A DNA stretch of 64,000 nucleotides, taken from Steinernema hermaphroditum. Taxonomy: Eukaryota > Nematoda > Chromadorea > Rhabditida > Steinernematidae. The stretch covers positions 582,769 through 646,768 of the forward strand of contig CM059624.1 of NCBI GenBank assembly GCA_030435675.1. Reading direction: 5' to 3'. The number at the start of each line of letters is the position of its first letter. Positions within the stretch are counted from its first letter, which is position 1. The position numbers and the translations under genes were made by a program. Shown here piece by piece: positions 1 through 10,076 of the stretch. Below the pieces are notes generated by a model. That model was not told the DNA's origin. It did no database searches and worked only from the letters and a program-made list of their open reading frames with translations.

Positions 1-771
1 GCATTCTTCCTGATCATGGAGAAGTATCCCAGTATGACGGTCCTTAATCTGGTACCTCACAATTGCGAAATACGAAGTGATGTACGGGATTCCTATGGTT
101 TTAATTGTGTGATGGACGTTGATTGCTGCCAATCACGTACACCGTTATGTCTTACCTTCCGAATGCACCTATCGTTGTGTTTGTCATATATCACAACATG
201 AGCTAATCTCAAAAAGACGACCTTCTCGGATCCGTTAACTCTAACGTTTCCAATTGGTTAAGTACTATAACAGACAATGGGGATATGCATCAGGTAGCTG
301 TCGCTCGTAGCTACTATGCCCACATAGTGACTCCACGAGTTCATTTTTACTTCACAGAAATAGAGGCCAAATGTGGAAAAAAATGACCCTTGGATCGACA
401 AAACGTCCGACTGCCCGAGGCCGTATATTTCCAAGTCGACCTCCACAAAAGCTCTCTACTTTAAACTCAGAGATTTCTTTTTTGTTGTCTATATAGTACT
501 GTCTTAGCTCTATCTTACTCTCACCTGTGCTCATCCATAAGTGACGATATCAAAAGAAACTATCCAAAATAAGGTTAAGAAGTCGAAAATCGGAACAAAA
601 ATGTTTTTCAATTTTTAACCCCGCGTATTCTACAAACGAGGAATCCGGATGTTGCCTATAAAGTGGACTGAAGTTGTACATAAGAACGATGAATACTTTG
701 TCTAAAATCTTTGTGTTTTGTTTCTGTAAATAATCACAAAATGATCTGACATTTTCAATGCACCAACCCAA
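1..771 (+). mobile_element. Mariner-like element, copy A (5' end outside window)
   Basis: The right end is a mariner-type terminal inverted repeat reading GCACCAACCCAA, followed by a TA target site at 772-773. Much of the interior aligns with the complete element at 43546-44460, including the segment at 262-400 that encodes a diverged version of the same Cys-containing reading frame. Just inside the terminus, codons for KWTEVVHKNDEYF resemble the C-terminal end of mariner transposases. Stops and frameshifts show the copy is dead. The left terminus lies outside the window. Confidence 0.75.
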
Positions 772-1098
772 TACTTACAGAGATATCAGTAGCCGAGGAC
801 GTTAAAGGTGGTGAAAAATTCTATCAATTATGCCTTTGATTGGTGCAGTTATGTGATGAGACAAACACCACGTCATGAAATTAGGAGGTCGAGCACATGC
901 GGATGAGAGGCAACAATGCGCATGAGTCGATTGCTTGGTTTAAGTGCCCGCGAAGGCAGTACGAAAATTATGGAACTAGTTGAAAGACCCACTTGACGGC
1001 GTTAATAAGTTGTTTATTTCGTGGAAACTAGCAGATGCACACAATGGACGCGTGTTTTGGCATTTTAATTGGCATTGCAAAAGGAGTGTTTTTGCAAT

Positions 1099-4000
1099 TC
1101 ACAATTTGCTTCTATTCAGTGTTCCAATCAAATTAGGCAGCCATTCGGGTCGATCATTTGATGCTATTTGAAATTCCCGGAAGACGCGTTCAGAAACTCT
1201 TCCATCGGACGATCCAAGAATTGAGTGAAGAAGAAAATCGTTGGGAGCGATTACATCGCAGAGGGAAATGGCGTCGCCGCTTAATTCATCCTCTTTATTG
1301 AACAATTCGGCTTGGATTGTTCGCCCAAATTCGGGCCCGACGCAGTAGCCACCTGAAAGAGAATTTCATTCACAAACACAACATACCCTATTATTGTCAA
1401 CAGCATTGATATGAACACCAATTGCACAGGGCTCGCTTTAGTATGCCGAAAGTGAACGAACTTACCGATGTACAGAAAGGACAAATATTTCTCCAAATTG
1501 GTCAAGGCGAATATAGTACAAATCTTCCTGAGCACATCCTGTAAATCGTCAGGGGCTTGTGCACTTGTTTCGATATTCCAATTGAGCATAGTGTATTCGG
1601 CAAATGCGGTTGCCAGAGGTTGAATGTAGTACATTTGAGCGTTGTTACGAGCATAAAATGGTGACTTTCCGGCTTGCACACTGGACTGCACGCAACGTAT
1701 ACCTTCGCGGGCAAGATAGTGAATGAGCCATTTGTAGGCTGTGGTGACATCAAAAAATACATCGTCGTTACATTTTTTTTGATATACCTTGGTACAGGGT
1801 ACGTCAGAAATACTACCACGCCAAAAATCAATTATATCTGGAAATTCTGAACCAAATAGAGCAGAGAGCATTTCCCGCAAGAAAATGCAGCAAAAACTAC
1901 GTGTGATATCGCAAATTTAGTGCCCTCTGTCGTGGCCTTCGAACGCTAAGGGTACATTCTTGTAAATGGATGCTAAATTCAGTGTGGTTCCCTTCTTCCT
2001 TGGAGCTTTTGAACTTCTGATTTTCTGTTCTTATTAGTTATCTGGCGTCTGACTAATCAGTGCATGCCCTAATGCTGTTTACAACTGCTGTATTAAAAGT
2101 ACAACACGAGATTTGCAATGATGTTGACGTTGACGTTTTGAATTTTGCCCGAAATGATCCCTGCTATTTGAAACGAAAACGCATCTTATGAAAAACCGTA
2201 TGCACGAGTACCAATGTAGTGGGTAGTAAACAGAAATAGATGCTGAATTCTAATTTCACAATGAGCGACACAACCAACTCATGTAATGACCAAAAAGAAT
2301 GGTTTTAGCGCGATTTTAACTTGACTGCGTTCGCGAGCATCCCTAACAATGCAAAATTGTTTTTTCTAGTGGAAAATAGTAGTACCTGTCAAGACATCTT
2401 CTGTGAACCCGGAAAAGTTATCGATTTTCTGTTTCAAAAACTGAACAGAACCAAGAGGCGAATCTGGTGACTCCTTTCTGGCCATGTCCATTAAATAATA
2501 TGCGGCTTGCTGCACTATCAGGTAATTGTCGCCCTCATACGTCTGCGACGGATCCATGTCGTCTCGTAAGTCATTCAGCCTGGATGATTTTAAAAATCCA
2601 TGTTCAGAGCAGGCCAGCCGCGCTTCGGATAGCGCTCGATTTCCCATCCAAGTACTTACAGCTTTACAGACGGTGCTGAGAACGTGAATTTCTTTGGCGA
2701 GTTCGGCCAAAATCTTTGTTTGTTCTCCTTGGACCACCCGCATGGTGTAATTGTTGAAGTGATCGTTGAGTTTCCGATGAAACATTGCGATTACGTAAGC
2801 GCTGGCGAGAATGGGAAACATTCTGTGCGTTCGCGCAGGAGGAAGCAGTATTTCTTCTGAAAATGTGGAGAATAGCGGCCAATGCCAAACATTTTCTGCA
2901 TCACAGCAAAAGGCGGGTGCCCCAAGGTTATCTTACCATGCTGATTTGGACCAAACTGCCTTCGAGTTCCGTGTACCATCGAGTATCGTATCGCGATGAC
3001 GGCAGCTAGTTCGCAGGCAATTGCCCCTTTCATAATAACGGCGATGCGGTTGAAAGCCAGCGCGCCCAGTACCGCAGCATGCTGGAGATTAGGGTTCTGA
3101 AAACTGAGATCCTGTACAGAGGTTGTTAACGAGGGAGTGATGTTGTTTTAGGGAGTGAGTTGCGCTGTTTAAAATACCTTAAACTTAGATGTATAAGTTC
3201 CATCCGAGCTAATATTGCAGTTTCTATCCAGCATCGCATTCACAGACGTTCGAAAGTTTCGAAACTCCATCCATCCAGTACTTACTCCGTTCCAGGATCC
3301 CACTATTTCGCCAACTGACCCTATGGTTATGCCTGGAAGAGGCTCCATAGTGTGCAGATTTCGAACTTGAATAACAAATGCGTGAAGACCATGGCATACT
3401 CTGTTGACGATTAGCTGCCCGAAGACGAGAGCGTGTGTTGCAGAAGTCGCTAAAACATTTCTGTTGCGTACCCTACTGAGAGTCTACCCAAGTTTGCCGA
3501 CCAGCACTTTATAGATTCCATATTTGGAGTGTTAAATACAAGTTCGCCATTCTCGTAGGTTACCTCTGTTTGAAACGATTTGGTGTTCGAACCGTGTGAG
3601 AGCTCAGTGAGACACAAACATCCAACGATCTGCAGCAAACAGTCCATTCGGTCAACATACAAAATAGTACCTTATTTTGGAGAAGAGCATCGACCAAAGG
3701 TTTGTGCTTCGCTGTTCCTTGTGACATTAGAATGATAGCCACTGAGATGGAGCCAAGCATGTAACGAATTGCTAAACCCGCATCGTAGTACTCTACTGTT
3801 TTGACAAAATCGCCAATTTTCTTCAAATTCAAGGGCACTCCCTGTAACAACAATACGCCCAAATGTCTTCATTTATATCCTTACGTGTTTGCTGTCAAAG
3901 ACGTCGTAATCCACGAGCTTACTCCATCTCTTATGCGTGACTTCTTCTGCCTGCTTCTGCGTTAGTGTTTGCCATTGGTGATCGAACACAGGGTCATTCT

Positions 4001-4306
4001 GCAGAAGTCCGGCGATGCGATTCTATGAATTGGAAAGTTATGCGCCTGATCAATCAAAAACCGCGTCGTTCCCATTCATTATCATTCCAATTGCCTGAGG
4101 CTAAATCTGAATCTCTGGAGTTTTTGTATTTGTATAGCAGTTGCTTAATGAGAAACCGCTCTGTATAATTAACAACTTACACAAAATTCGATACTTTCCT
4201 CTCCTTCCATGAATATTTTCAACTTTCGCCAATCAAAACTAGCCTTTTGGCGACATTCATTAAGAACATCCTGTGGAAGATTAGAAATACGTTCTTCGGA
4301 GAACAT
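1099..4306 (-). CDS. Peroxisomal acyl-CoA oxidase
   Basis: Predicted to oxidise acyl-CoA to trans-2-enoyl-CoA in peroxisomes with FAD, the first step of peroxisomal beta-oxidation; in nematodes this family also shortens ascaroside side chains (family knowledge). Ten exons: 4306-4181, 4022-3885, 3841-3671, 3629-3488, 3449-3178, 3111-2937, 2856-2386, 1837-1796, 1738-1466, 1352-1099, giving 687 aa, normal for the family. Visible motifs: LTELSHGSNTKSFQTE near residues 152-167, GSWNGVSTGWMEFRNFR, IAIRYSMVHGTRRQFGP, and DPSQTYEGDN near 450, carrying the expected catalytic Glu. The final residues SKL are a canonical PTS1 signal. The usual CGGHGY motif reads CSEHGF here. AATAAA lies about 80 bp past the stop (1013-1018, minus). 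A foldback element starts about 140 bp upstream of the ATG. I cannot assign a specific acox paralogue. Confidence 0.93.
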
Positions 4307-4445
4307 GAAGGACGCGGATGTGTGTTGTGATACCGCTGTGTGGTCGCCTGTTTTTTGGAGTACATAAATTGTAGCTTGGCACCGTGGTGTGCTGCAACTA
4401 GGAAGCGTATTGATTGACTCAGAGTGGTCACTTTGGAAATATCGG

Positions 4446-5338
4446 TACGTGACAACTCGCCGCCGCCAACTCGCCACCAGGACAACTCGCCGCCAGCGGA
4501 AATTTACTGGAACTGCGCCGGCTACCGCTTAGAGCACATAAAAGTCACTAAGTCACGCGTACTTTCAAAGCAGATTTGCAGAGAGTTAGTGATTATCCAT
4601 AGCAGTCAACTTTCTATATGATCGCTTGCTCTATGATCAACTGATACGTTCGAAATCGCTTAAAATCAACAGAGTTCAGCCTAAGCCGGAGCCTATGCGA
4701 AGCCGGGGTTTGCCGAAGCCATCATGACAACAGGGCTCGCTTAAAATCAGTAGGCATAATCCTAAACCTGAGCCTAAACCAAGCCTGGATGTTAGGCCAC
4801 TCGCGAAATGAATATGGGGCTCGTTTCGCCCGTCCGTACCCTAAATATCGTCAGACCTTGGTCAATATTGGATAAGGACTCGGATGGGTTGTTCTCTTTC
4901 CAGGTTTTGGCCGCTATACCGAGTTCGTAGTTAAGGCTAATATCCAGGCTTGGCTTAGACTGATGTCTATTTGTTTTAAGCGAGCTCTCTAGTCCTGGAT
5001 GCTCAGGTTAGATATGGTCCATAATGTTCCTGACTCTTGTGAATATTCACTAGTTAGTTGCAAAGTTGCTTTCAAAATGCGCGTAGATTAAGCTAGAATT
5101 AAGCGCAGGAATTTGGATGTGCTCTAAGTGGTAGCGGGCGCAATTCTAGTATATTTCCGCTGGCGGCGAGTTGGCCGGCGGCGAGTTGGCGGCGGCGAGT
5201 TGGCTGGCGGCGAGTTGGCGGCGGCGAGTTGGCGGCGGCGAGTTGGCGGCGGCAAGTTGGCGGCGGCGAGTTGTCCTGGCGGCGAGTTGACGGCGGCGAG
5301 TCGGCGGCGGCGAGTTGGCGGCGGCGAATTGTCCTGCT
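4446..5338. repeat. Long foldback (imperfect palindrome) element
   Basis: The two halves are inverted copies. The left arm (about 4446-4860) holds CGCCGCCAGCGGAAAT, a segment ending TTAGAGCACAT, and GCTCGCTTAAAA followed by AAGCCTGGAT. The right arm (about 4870-5338) carries their reverse complements in mirror order. Both outer ends consist of GGCGGCGAGTTG units. Inner parts contain degenerate GCCTAA motifs. No transposase is visible. It occupies the upstream region of the acyl-CoA oxidase gene. Confidence 0.85.
5161..5335. repeat. GC-rich minisatellite, unit GGCGGCGAGTTG(GC)
   Basis: About twelve near-identical copies of GGCGGCGAGTTG, separated by two or three bases, sit at the right end of the foldback. 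Only about three units, in reverse complement, sit at the left end (4446-4500), so the array expanded on one side. Translated long ORFs here are artefacts of the repeat. Confidence 0.95.
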
Positions 5339-5649
5339 TCGTGGAAATATTGGGCTGTTTAGTCGAAAATGGGTGATTATTGCTTATTTACACTCGAATT
5401 TCTTTCAAGGTGTTCAATTTTAAACCGATGACATAAGTAAGTCCACTTCATGGGCAATATCCGGATTTCTTGATCGTAGAATATGCGGAGTTTCACATCA
5501 AGAAAATGCTTTGATTTAGTTTTCGACATATTTGTTTTATTGTGAGTGGTCTACTCTGGCGTCGACATTCACAAACTACCACAGACAACGGTGAAATAGA
5601 TCGATAAGAGTGCTATGTGATCGACAAATAGGAATATCTCAGCTTAAAA

Positions 5650-5880
5650 TGGAGCCTTTGTGGAGGTCGAGCTGGAAGCTTCTGAGACGGAGACGGCGAA
5701 GCGGCGAAGAGTTGTCCATCTTTGGCTTCTGTGGCGGTGTGGGTGGTGACTAGATTCTTAGCAAGACTATTTTCGCACAGTAGAAATGAACTCGTGGAGT
5801 GGCTGTGTGGGCATTGTAGCTGTGAGTGCCACCCTCATGCAGCATGTGCTACAGTACTTAACCAACTGGAACGCCGGCGC
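5650..5880 (-). mobile_element. Mariner-like family fragment, copy C
   Basis: The reverse complement of this stretch matches 43940-44150 of the complete element: ATGAACTCGTGGAGTG, GTGGGCATTGTAGCT and CAGTACTTAACCAA have clear counterparts. Both termini are lost and the copy is broken by indels. Confidence 0.7.
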
Positions 5881-5980
5881 CGGTGGCAAAGTGAACACAA
5901 AACGGCGCCGGCGACCTTGTGAAAGATACTTGAGGGGCGTTAACTATTATACTCACCACCGCGCCAATAGGGGGTGGGAA

Positions 5981-5995
5981 GGGGGGGGGGGGGGG
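5981..5995 (+). other. G15 homopolymer in a G-rich tract
   Basis: A run of about 15 consecutive G is preceded by GGGGGTGGGAA. It could form a quadruplex and is also a likely site of assembly length error. Confidence 0.8.
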
Positions 5996-6048
5996 CAAGC
6001 ATTGCGAAAATAGAAGGAACTCATAGTGAGAATATAATATATTTAAAG

Positions 6049-6193
6049 GGTGACTCGACGGAAAAGCTACCCCAGTGATCCAAGCGCCCACGAAGAAGAT
6101 GTTCCACCGCCATATCCGAAGTTTTCCGATTCGCAGATGCCCCGTGAAGTGCGAAGTTCTTTTTGCTTGTCACCAGACTGTGTGCTTTCATAG
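6049..6193 (+). other. Possible terminal exon with a PPxY motif
   Basis: After a TTTAAAG acceptor an open frame runs 47 codons to a stop and encodes SAHEEDVPPPYPKFSDSQM followed by a Ser/Cys-containing tail. Codon use and the acidic-PPPY context look protein-like, but no upstream exon is visible because 4.4-6.0 kb is repeats. It could be a gene relic or chance. Confidence 0.28.
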
Positions 6194-6709
6194 GAAAGCC
6201 CTTTCTCTGATTGCACAGTACTGTGAAATTTCACAATCTGTCGAAGTGCTTCGCTTAAATGTCTTTCAAGGTGTTCGTTGACTCACCGGGCGTATATCCG
6301 TTATGAGTTGACAATGAGTTGGATTATTATTATTGCTACAAAAACGATTTTTCTCGCGCTCGCTGAGGAGCAAACAATGAAAGCGACGGCAAATCGTCGC
6401 CGTCTTTCGCGCGGTCGTAATTGCTTTCTATCTCCAATTGTTCTCCTTGATTGTTTCCCTGAACGCAGTTGAGTTAGCGCCACTACCTCACTTTAGATTA
6501 CCTTTGTGAGCGTTATTGCGGAAGTCCTAAAAACCATTCGATTGCGGCAATTTATTGCGTGTATCAAATTTCTATAGACTGAGATCAGTATGAGTCATGC
6601 TCACCATGAGACATTCCCTAATTGTCATCCGTGTCTTTGCGTACCGTAATAAATTAATATGAAACAGATGAATGTGAAACCTGGTGATAGTTTACAAGTA
6701 GTGCATGTA

Positions 6710-7438
6710 TTGGGTTGGTCAATAAGTTGCAGCCGTTTTTTTATCTGCGGTTTTTCAGTATTTTTTGTTGTTGTGCCGCAGACTGTAACATATCGTTTGA
6801 AAGAGTTATCTCTGCTCTACAATAGCTCAGTAACACTTTCATTTTATAGCCATACTGCGTCTGTATTTGATGATATTCAGATGGAGTTTCCATGGGGTAA
6901 AAAGCACCATTTGCGGCACGTGCTTTTTTTGCCTTCCGTCGAGATCAAAATGCGACGGAAGCTGCTGGGGTCATTTATGACTTTTTGTAGAGGATTCTCA
7001 CATCTGATGAGAAGCGGTGCCTGTATGTCAATAAGAAAGAAAGAAAACAACGGGTCGTCCCAGAAAAGAACAAGTGTTACCGCGCTAGTGTAGAGCAAGA
7101 CAATGATTTCTGTATGGTCCAAGAGCCGAAGTGGGAGATTTTTCCACATGCACCGTATTCTCCAGACATAGTATCAACGGACCATCATCTGTGCCGCTCG
7201 CTATCAAAGCATATGAAGGATGTTTCATTTGAAAATTACGAAGAACTCCAAACCCGGATCAACAACTTCTTCGACTCCAGACCTGCCGATTTTTTGAGAA
7301 CAGGAATCGATGAACTGGTGGACCGGTGGGAGGAGGTCGTGGACAACAACGGTGGATATATTGTTGATTAATGTTGTTGCATAAAAGTTCGTTTTTTAAT
7401 CGACGAAAAAAACGGCAGGAACTTATTGACCAACCCAA
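6710..7438 (+). mobile_element. Internally deleted mariner element
   Basis: Terminal inverted repeats begin TTGGGTTGGTCAATAAGTT on the left and mirror to AACTTATTGACCAACCCAA on the right, each flanked by the TA target duplication. At 729 bp it is well short of the usual 1.2-1.3 kb, so part of the transposase is missing. Confidence 0.93.
6937..7371 (+). pseudogene. Mariner transposase remnant
   Basis: An N-terminal piece (DQNATEAAGVIYDF) is followed by a stop, then a jump to the catalytic region (ILTSDEKRCLYVN). The C-terminal part is intact from about 7114, with the PHAPYSPDIVSTDHHL motif of mariner catalytic domains and the family-typical end WEEVVDNNGGYIVD. A stop codon and missing internal sequence make it non-functional. 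Confidence 0.9.
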
Positions 7439-7472
7439 TAGGTCGAGAAGTCGATACTCCATAGCAGACCTA

Positions 7473-7714
7473 CAGTGGCGGCCGTATAAATAGCCGCACC
7501 CCCTACATAAAGTACGAATATGAGCCGGCCGAATGTATTACGTTCCCTGTCTGCATGGTGGGTCCTGGACGGAAAAGAAGTAACACCATTTTGCTGCTTG
7601 ATAAATTCTACATCTGATGGTGCCCTTGGTTTAGTGCCCATATTTGCAAATCTAGAGTAAATCCGCAATAGAAACTTTATGTAGGGGGTGCGGCTATTTA
7701 TACGGCCGCCACTG
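7473..7714. mobile_element. Tc1-type MITE with ~42 bp perfect inverted repeats
   Basis: The left end CAGTGGCGGCCGTATAAA and its continuation to about 7513 is repeated exactly, inverted, at 7673-7714. Both ends are bounded by TA. The 242 bp element has no coding capacity. Perfect arms suggest recent mobility. It inserted about 35 bp from the mariner end. Confidence 0.92.
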
Positions 7715-7930
7715 TATAGTATCGAAGTTACAATTCTTTGACGAACTTATTTAAAAAGAAGCGGGTCTTTGCTTCAGCACAACTTTTCCAGTCATGCACT
7801 GGCGCAACTTCCTGGTTGCACGGTAGAGTAGTCGCTTCTCAGCAAATTAAACAAATTCCAAAGCTAACTTATTTATGCACATGAACCATCGTTCTTTTAA
7901 TATTTAATTCCGTTCGATGAAGTTCTTCGC

Positions 7931-8408
7931 ATGCTCTTCGTAATCGTTTTGTCCCCACTGATGGGGTTTAATGATGCGACCAAGTTCAAGATCTACAAAA
8001 GCAGCGTTCAGAGAACTACAGACACTCCCCCAGACCTTTCAGTTAGAGGGAGTCCGAAAGTGCAGGCCATTTGGAGGAAGTCCGCCAGCGCCGATAATGA
8101 AGATGAGGAAGAGAATATCCTCGAGAGTCTGATGTTCTCCGATCCCGGATGGAGAATGCCACTCACTCATGCATGGCGGAACGGACTCCGAGTGACCCTT
8201 TTTGTCTTCATGCTAACAGCGTTCTCAGCTGAATAATGTGTTGAGGAAACATTTGCCCTGGCAAGACCAGTGAGTCGTATATTTGTCCATTTGTGGCAGA
8301 GTAGCTAAATAACACTAATGTGTTCTGAAGTCAATTAACGTCTTCTGTTTATGTCTTCAGCGAATGGAAGTGCCGATGGCGGCAGCTAGCTATTCAATGA
8401 TCCCCTGA
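7931..8408 (+). CDS. Candidate small protein with acidic segment
   Basis: I do not recognise this gene. A protein-like frame from ATG 7931 to a possible donor at 8191 joins in phase to a short last exon at 8361-8408, giving 102 aa. The start is hydrophobic (MLFVIVLSPLMGF). The middle is basic and then strongly acidic (SADNEDEEENILE), followed by SLMFSDPGWRMPLTHAWRNG. Without splicing the frame ends at 8236 with a hydrophobic tail. Codon use looks coding; the start and the last intron are uncertain. Confidence 0.38.
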
Positions 8409-9109
8409 AAGCGGTGTTATTCTGAATGTATCGTTGGCGATCATAATAGAATGCGGATTAACGTGTCGAGTGATAACATGTGATCGTAAAATGCTGTCTA
8501 CTGCAAGCTGCGCTGGTACTGGGGTAGTTACATTACCTAACCTGATTACCTACATTCCTTTAAACTATATACGGTTTGGAATGACAGGTTGTACAGGTCA
8601 CCACTGCCAATACAGTTCAGTATGCAGTGCCTCAAGCTTTCTGCTTAAAACTGATCCTAATTCCGGGAATAGCAAAGGGCTCCCAATCGGTCCGTAGTGG
8701 AGCCAAACAACATGCGTATTTTATTTAATCCCTCGCACTTCCTATATGTTAGTGTGCACTAGAGTGACCCATACTTTGTCCTATGCTAATTCGTTGATCA
8801 AAGCGCTCAGGTGAACGTGTCATCAGAGAGCGATCGACATGCCGTTGTCACGTATTCGTGTGTATATTTAAGGCACTTGCATGTACTATTCTGGTGCGGC
8901 GATAGTGGAAAAACGTCGCAATGAATTCCCAGGGCTGCGATTAAATCGACTTTTTAATGCTTCGCCTTTTTACTTCAACAAGCGATGCGTTGAGGGCGTG
9001 TGAGTGGATTGTATCCCCTAAGGCTCCTCCCGGAAGCAACTTTGAGCGGGTCTCCAGATTTTTTTCGTCAATCTCATATCGCGGAGACTATGTGCTGTTT
9101 GCATTGCAG

Positions 9110-10076
9110 ATGTATTCAGCATCAATGCCCGACGTCGTCACTTACATATCACCACTTTGCATAGTCGTGCTGTTTTTGCTCTGTTTTTGTCGATTCCTAT
9201 TGCGGAGCTGTCTTCTGAGAAACGAAAGGGAGCGCCGACGTCGAAGGGATATTGAGCGCCCCCATCGATGTTATCGGAATAACGGTCGGCGTAAGTGTCA
9301 TTCCATTAAGAAGTGAGGTGCAGTAGCACAAAAAAGCACAAAATCATATGCGAATGTGAAAGCCATACGATTTCGAAAGCTACTGTGGAGATGCTGAGGC
9401 AGTCTGTTAACCTAATTTCAAACAGTTGTCATTGTCTATACACTACTAGGTCATCTGAATTCAAAAAATTGCTCATTGGTGACGTAGAAAAAAAACTTAT
9501 CCGACTTACTGAGAAGTGTTTCAGAGTTGCGTCGGATTGATGTTCGCCAGATACCGTCAGCGCGCGTTGCAACAACTGCTCCTCCACCACAAGTTCAACC
9601 CAGGCTGCTCCATACCGGTAATTACTGTGGAGGTGAAAATTTTTTTAGTTTTCAAATCATCATAGAATTGTAATATAGGTATATATCCCGCACCCGCTGA
9701 CCTACTGGAGTTATTCTACGCCGAGCTACCTGGGGAAACACCACAGTTACCTAAATACGAAGACGCAATTAAGTTACACTCACCGTCGGGATCCCAACCT
9801 CCGCCAGCATACTCTCCCTTCATGGACTCCGTAGAGCAAAGTTGTGAAGAACAGAGCCCTCCAGCCTACTCTGTGAGCACTGTGTGTGAGCTGGTAGAGC
9901 AGCCACAGCCGCAGGCGCAGCCTCAGCGATCGGCATCAGCAAAACCCGCGGGTGCCTGCCTGTCGGTCGAAAGGCTAGGAATTGAGCGACCGTGCTCTTC
10001 GAGAGGATCGCTAACCAGAGAACAAGTGGAAGCTGTTGAACGTGACTGTTTCGCCTCTTTACATGTACCAAATTAA
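9110..10076 (+). CDS. Single-pass membrane protein with PPxY motifs
   Basis: Exons 9110-9290, 9525-9617 and 9679-10076 join in phase to 223 aa (218 aa if ATG 9125 is used; TTGCAG lies directly before 9110, so trans-splicing or an upstream exon is possible). A short N-terminus precedes a membrane span (LCIVVLFLLCFCRFLL), then a basic stop-transfer stretch (RNERERRRRR). The cytosolic tail carries three (L/P)PxY motifs: LPKYEDA, QPPPAYSP and SPPAYS. Such motifs bind WW domains of NEDD4-type ubiquitin ligases (established knowledge), so a ligase adaptor or a ubiquitin-regulated membrane protein is plausible. I recognise no specific orthologue. Confidence 0.72.

Larger units (their letters stand above)
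5339..6708. other. Intergenic, repeat remnants
   Basis: No firm gene. It contains an inverted fragment of the mariner-like family (5650-5880), a G run, and a possible PPxY-coding terminal exon (6049-6193). The remainder is AT-rich with only short open frames. Confidence 0.5.

Noticed and set aside
5128..5376. Long open frames through the GGCGGCGAGTTG array
   Set aside because: They exist only because the repeat unit lacks stops; the protein would be a low-complexity artefact.
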